Source of the DNA: JBOHWJ01 sp050736615
GTDB taxonomy: Bacteria; Desulfobacterota; Binatia; Binatales; Binataceae
Length of the DNA: 64,000 nucleotides
NCBI GenBank assembly: GCA_050736615.1
Contig: JBOHWL010000136.1
Location: 1 to 64,000, forward strand
Direction of reading: 5' to 3'
The position numbers and the translations under genes are program-made. Shown piece after piece: positions 62,102 through 64,000 of the stretch. Within the stretch, counting starts at the first letter, position 1. Each line of letters starts with the position of its first letter. Under the pieces are notes generated by a model. That model was not told the DNA's origin. It saw only the letters and a program-made list of their open reading frames with translations, and searched no databases.

Positions 62102-63145
62102 ATGAGGGCGCGGAACCGATTGCTCAAATTTTGCGGAATTGCCGGCGCGGTTGCTTTCGCCGCGTCCATCAGCGGCTGCACTACCGCCGTCTATCCGATG
62201 GATACGCTGCGTCCGACCTCCGATCTTACGCGCGAGATCCTCTGGCTGTTCAATTGGGTCACCGCTTGGGATTGCCTGGTATTGGCGGTAGTGGCGCTCA
62301 CTCTGTTCGGGGCGATTTTCATCTTTTCATCGCGCCAGGGTGATCCGGGTGAACCCTCCTCCACCCATTCGTCACTTTCTCTCGAACTGGCCTGGACCGT
62401 GCTGCCGGCATTGATCCTGCTGGCGATTACCATCCCCACGATTCATACGATCGTGCATACGCAGCCGGACCGATGGCCGCATAACGCGTTTACCGTTCGA
62501 GTCATCGCGCATCAATGGTGGTGGGAGTTCAAATATCCTACGCTCGGCATCGACACCGCCGACGAAGTGCATATTCCGGAAAACCGCGAGATCCATTTTG
62601 AACTGGTTTCCGACGATGTGATTCACAGCTTCTTTATGCCGCAGGTGGGAGCCAAGCGCGACGTCGTGCCGGGCCAGATGAATCAGATTACGCTGACGGC
62701 GAACGTGCCGGGAATGTATTACGGCCAATGCGCGGAGTTTTGCGGAACCTCACACGCCAACATGCGCTTTCGCGTGTTCGTCGATACACCGGCCGGTTTC
62801 AAGAAGTGGGTCGCCGACCAGCTCGCTCCCCCGTTCAAGCCAACCGCGGGGTCGGCTTTGGCTGGAGAGAAAATTTTCGTCAACGCGCCATGTGCGATTT
62901 GCCATACGATCAAGGGCATCTCAGGTTTTTCCAAGCAGTACACGTTCGGTTTCAAAGGGCCCAACTTGTCGCATTTCGGCAGCCGGACCAGCCTGGCCGG
63001 CAGCATTCTCGATAACACGCCGCAAAATGTGGCGATGTGGATCAAAAATCCCGACCAAGTGAAGCCTGGCGCTAACATGCCGACTCTCGGTATGCGCGGC
63101 CAGCAGCTTAACGATCTGGTCGCCTATCTCGAAAGCCTTAAGTAG
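62102..63145 (+). CDS. coxB: Cytochrome c oxidase subunit II with fused cytochrome c (caa3 type)
   Basis: A 347-residue lipoprotein-type subunit. The N-terminus RNRLLKFCGIAGAVAFAASI ends in SGCTTAVYP, a lipobox. Two helices follow, then the CuA domain (VIAHQWWWEFKYPTL; QCAEFCGTSHANMRFRVFV with the two Cys, Glu, His and Met). Residues 255-347 form a monoheme cytochrome c with CAICHTIKG and the Met in NMPTLGMRG. Heme and CuA make this the electron entry of caa3 oxidase. GGAGA precedes the ATG at 62102; ATG 62099 is adjacent and also possible. Confidence 0.93.
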   Translation: MRARNRLLKFCGIAGAVAFAASISGCTTAVYPMDTLRPTSDLTREILWLFNWVTAWDCLVLAVVALTLFGAIFIFSSRQGDPGEPSSTHSSLSLELAWTVLPALILLAITIPTIHTIVHTQPDRWPHNAFTVRVIAHQWWWEFKYPTLGIDTADEVHIPENREIHFELVSDDVIHSFFMPQVGAKRDVVPGQMNQITLTANVPGMYYGQCAEFCGTSHANMRFRVFVDTPAGFKKWVADQLAPPFKPTAGSALAGEKIFVNAPCAICHTIKGISGFSKQYTFGFKGPNLSHFGSRTSLAGSILDNTPQNVAMWIKNPDQVKPGANMPTLGMRGQQLNDLVAYLESLK

Positions 63146-63154
63146 GGAAATCTG

Positions 63155-64000
63155 ATGGCTGCCCAACCCAAAGCATTGCCGACTGAACACCGCAGCTTTA
63201 TTGAAGGCGGCGGCATCTATAGCTGGCTGACCACGGTCGATCACAAGCGCGTGGCCATGCTCTACGGCGTCACCGCACTGGGGTTGATGGCGCTGGGCGG
63301 CATGGAGGCGATGATGATGCGCGGGCAGCTGATGCTGCCCGACAATCATTTCCTCTCAGCCCAATGGTACAACCAGCTCTTCACGATGCACGGGTTGACG
63401 ATGATCTTCCTCGTGCTGATGCCGCTGGAAACGGGGTTTTTTGGTAACTTCCTGATTCCGCTGCAGATTGGCGCGCGCGACGTGGCGTTTCCGCGGCTCA
63501 ACGCCATGAGCTACTGGATTTTCCTGCTGGGCGCGATTTTCCTTAATCTGGGTTGGGCCTGGGGCCTGCCCAATGACGGCTGGTTCGGTTACGCGAATTT
63601 GACCGAGCGCTTTTTCTCTCCCGGGCTCAACATCGATTTCTACGACATGGGCCTGCTGATTCTTGGCATTTCCTCGGTGATGAGCGCGCTGAATTTCTTC
63701 GTCACCATCGTCAATATGCGCGCGCCCGGCATGACTTTCATGCGCATGCCGATGTTCATGTGGTCACTGCTGGTTACTGTCACCCTGATCATGCTGGCTT
63801 TCCCGGCGCTGACCGTCGGTCTCATTTTCCTGTTCATGGATCGTTACTTCGATACCCATTTCTATCGGGTAATCGCGGGAGCGACGCCGATCTTGTGGCA
63901 GCATCTGTTCTGGATTTTCGGCCATCCCGAAGTTTACATCATGGCGCTGCCGGCCTTCGGTTTGATTAGCGAGGTGATCCCGGTTTTCTCGCGCAAACCG
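63155..64000 (+). CDS. ctaD: Cytochrome c oxidase subunit I (partial, cut by window end)
   Basis: The first 282 residues of a heme-copper oxidase catalytic subunit. It opens TVDHKRVAMLYGVTALGLMA; the low-spin heme His is in LFTMHGLTMIFLVLMPLETG, and WQHLFWIFGHPEVYIMALPA carries the CuB His and the cross-linked Tyr that define A-family oxidases. The frame continues past base 64000. ATG 63155 lies 9 bases after the coxB stop with AGGG before it. It should function with coxB and the ACIII complex. Confidence 0.95.
   Translation, partial: MAAQPKALPTEHRSFIEGGGIYSWLTTVDHKRVAMLYGVTALGLMALGGMEAMMMRGQLMLPDNHFLSAQWYNQLFTMHGLTMIFLVLMPLETGFFGNFLIPLQIGARDVAFPRLNAMSYWIFLLGAIFLNLGWAWGLPNDGWFGYANLTERFFSPGLNIDFYDMGLLILGISSVMSALNFFVTIVNMRAPGMTFMRMPMFMWSLLVTVTLIMLAFPALTVGLIFLFMDRYFDTHFYRVIAGATPILWQHLFWIFGHPEVYIMALPAFGLISEVIPVFSRKP

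Noticed and set aside
1..64000. CRISPR array, prophage, integrase or full insertion sequence
   Set aside because: No regularly spaced direct repeats, transposase, integrase or phage structural genes were seen. The dispersed TGTCATTC repeats are not regularly spaced.

Overview
The window reads as a contiguous piece of chromosome from a GC-rich (roughly 60% G+C by eye), aerobic, Gram-negative bacterium. The act/caa3 respiratory cluster, Isc assembly genes, DapL-type lysine synthesis, two luciferase-like (possibly F420-using) oxidoreductases and a steroid-type CoA module are a mix seen in uncultivated Desulfobacterota- or Binatota-like lineages. That placement is inference; no rRNA gene is present to settle it. 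I see no prophage, CRISPR array or intact insertion sequence.

Layout. 0-8 kb, minus strand: an enoyl-CoA hydratase, a Tat-exported molybdopterin oxidoreductase, a PLC/acid-phosphatase-type phosphoesterase and an RND efflux pair. 8.2-10.5 kb, plus strand: tRNA-Asp, rplM, rpsI, argC. 10.5-20.9 kb: redox and CoA metabolism (pirin, WrbA, malyl-CoA lyase-like protein, zinc alcohol dehydrogenase, a large FAD/Fe-S dehydrogenase, two LLM oxidoreductases) and a secreted His-rich protein. 21.0-26.8 kb, minus strand: an isc operon (iscS-iscU-iscA-hscB-hscA-iscX) followed by an uncharacterised protein that has a paralogue at 49.6 kb. The isc genes have tandem promoters and GGACC inverted boxes upstream but no iscR or fdx. 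27-34 kb: an MMPL exporter, an orphan secF, two small zinc-ribbon proteins, trmI and a cyclase-family hydrolase. 35.6-39.6 kb, minus strand: a CoA operon of two MaoC-fold proteins, a PHP phosphoesterase, a DUF35 protein and a thiolase-fold protein without the usual nucleophilic cysteine, plus an alpha/beta hydrolase. 39.9-42.0 kb: an excisionase-type HTH protein, a 690-base AT-richer stretch, and two unknown genes, one a small zincin. 42.0-44.9 kb: a cupredoxin and a Tat-exported metallophosphoesterase divergent from an ECF sigma/anti-sigma pair; the sigma gene carries a frameshift in a GC repeat. 45-54.9 kb: smpB, a MetE-like protein, DedA, gltA, ispG, a frameshifted GNAT gene and fsa/folK/dapL. 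55.4-64 kb, plus strand: Alternative Complex III (actABCDF, no actE) running into caa3 oxidase (coxB, then coxA cut by the window end).

Together the genes describe a respiring cell with fatty-acid, steroid-like or aromatic CoA catabolism feeding the citric acid cycle and an ACIII-caa3 electron chain. The least explained items are a dispersed intergenic repeat family (five copies), the isc control region, the two-copy unknown family, the small zinc-ribbon pair and the sigma/phosphoesterase/cupredoxin module.
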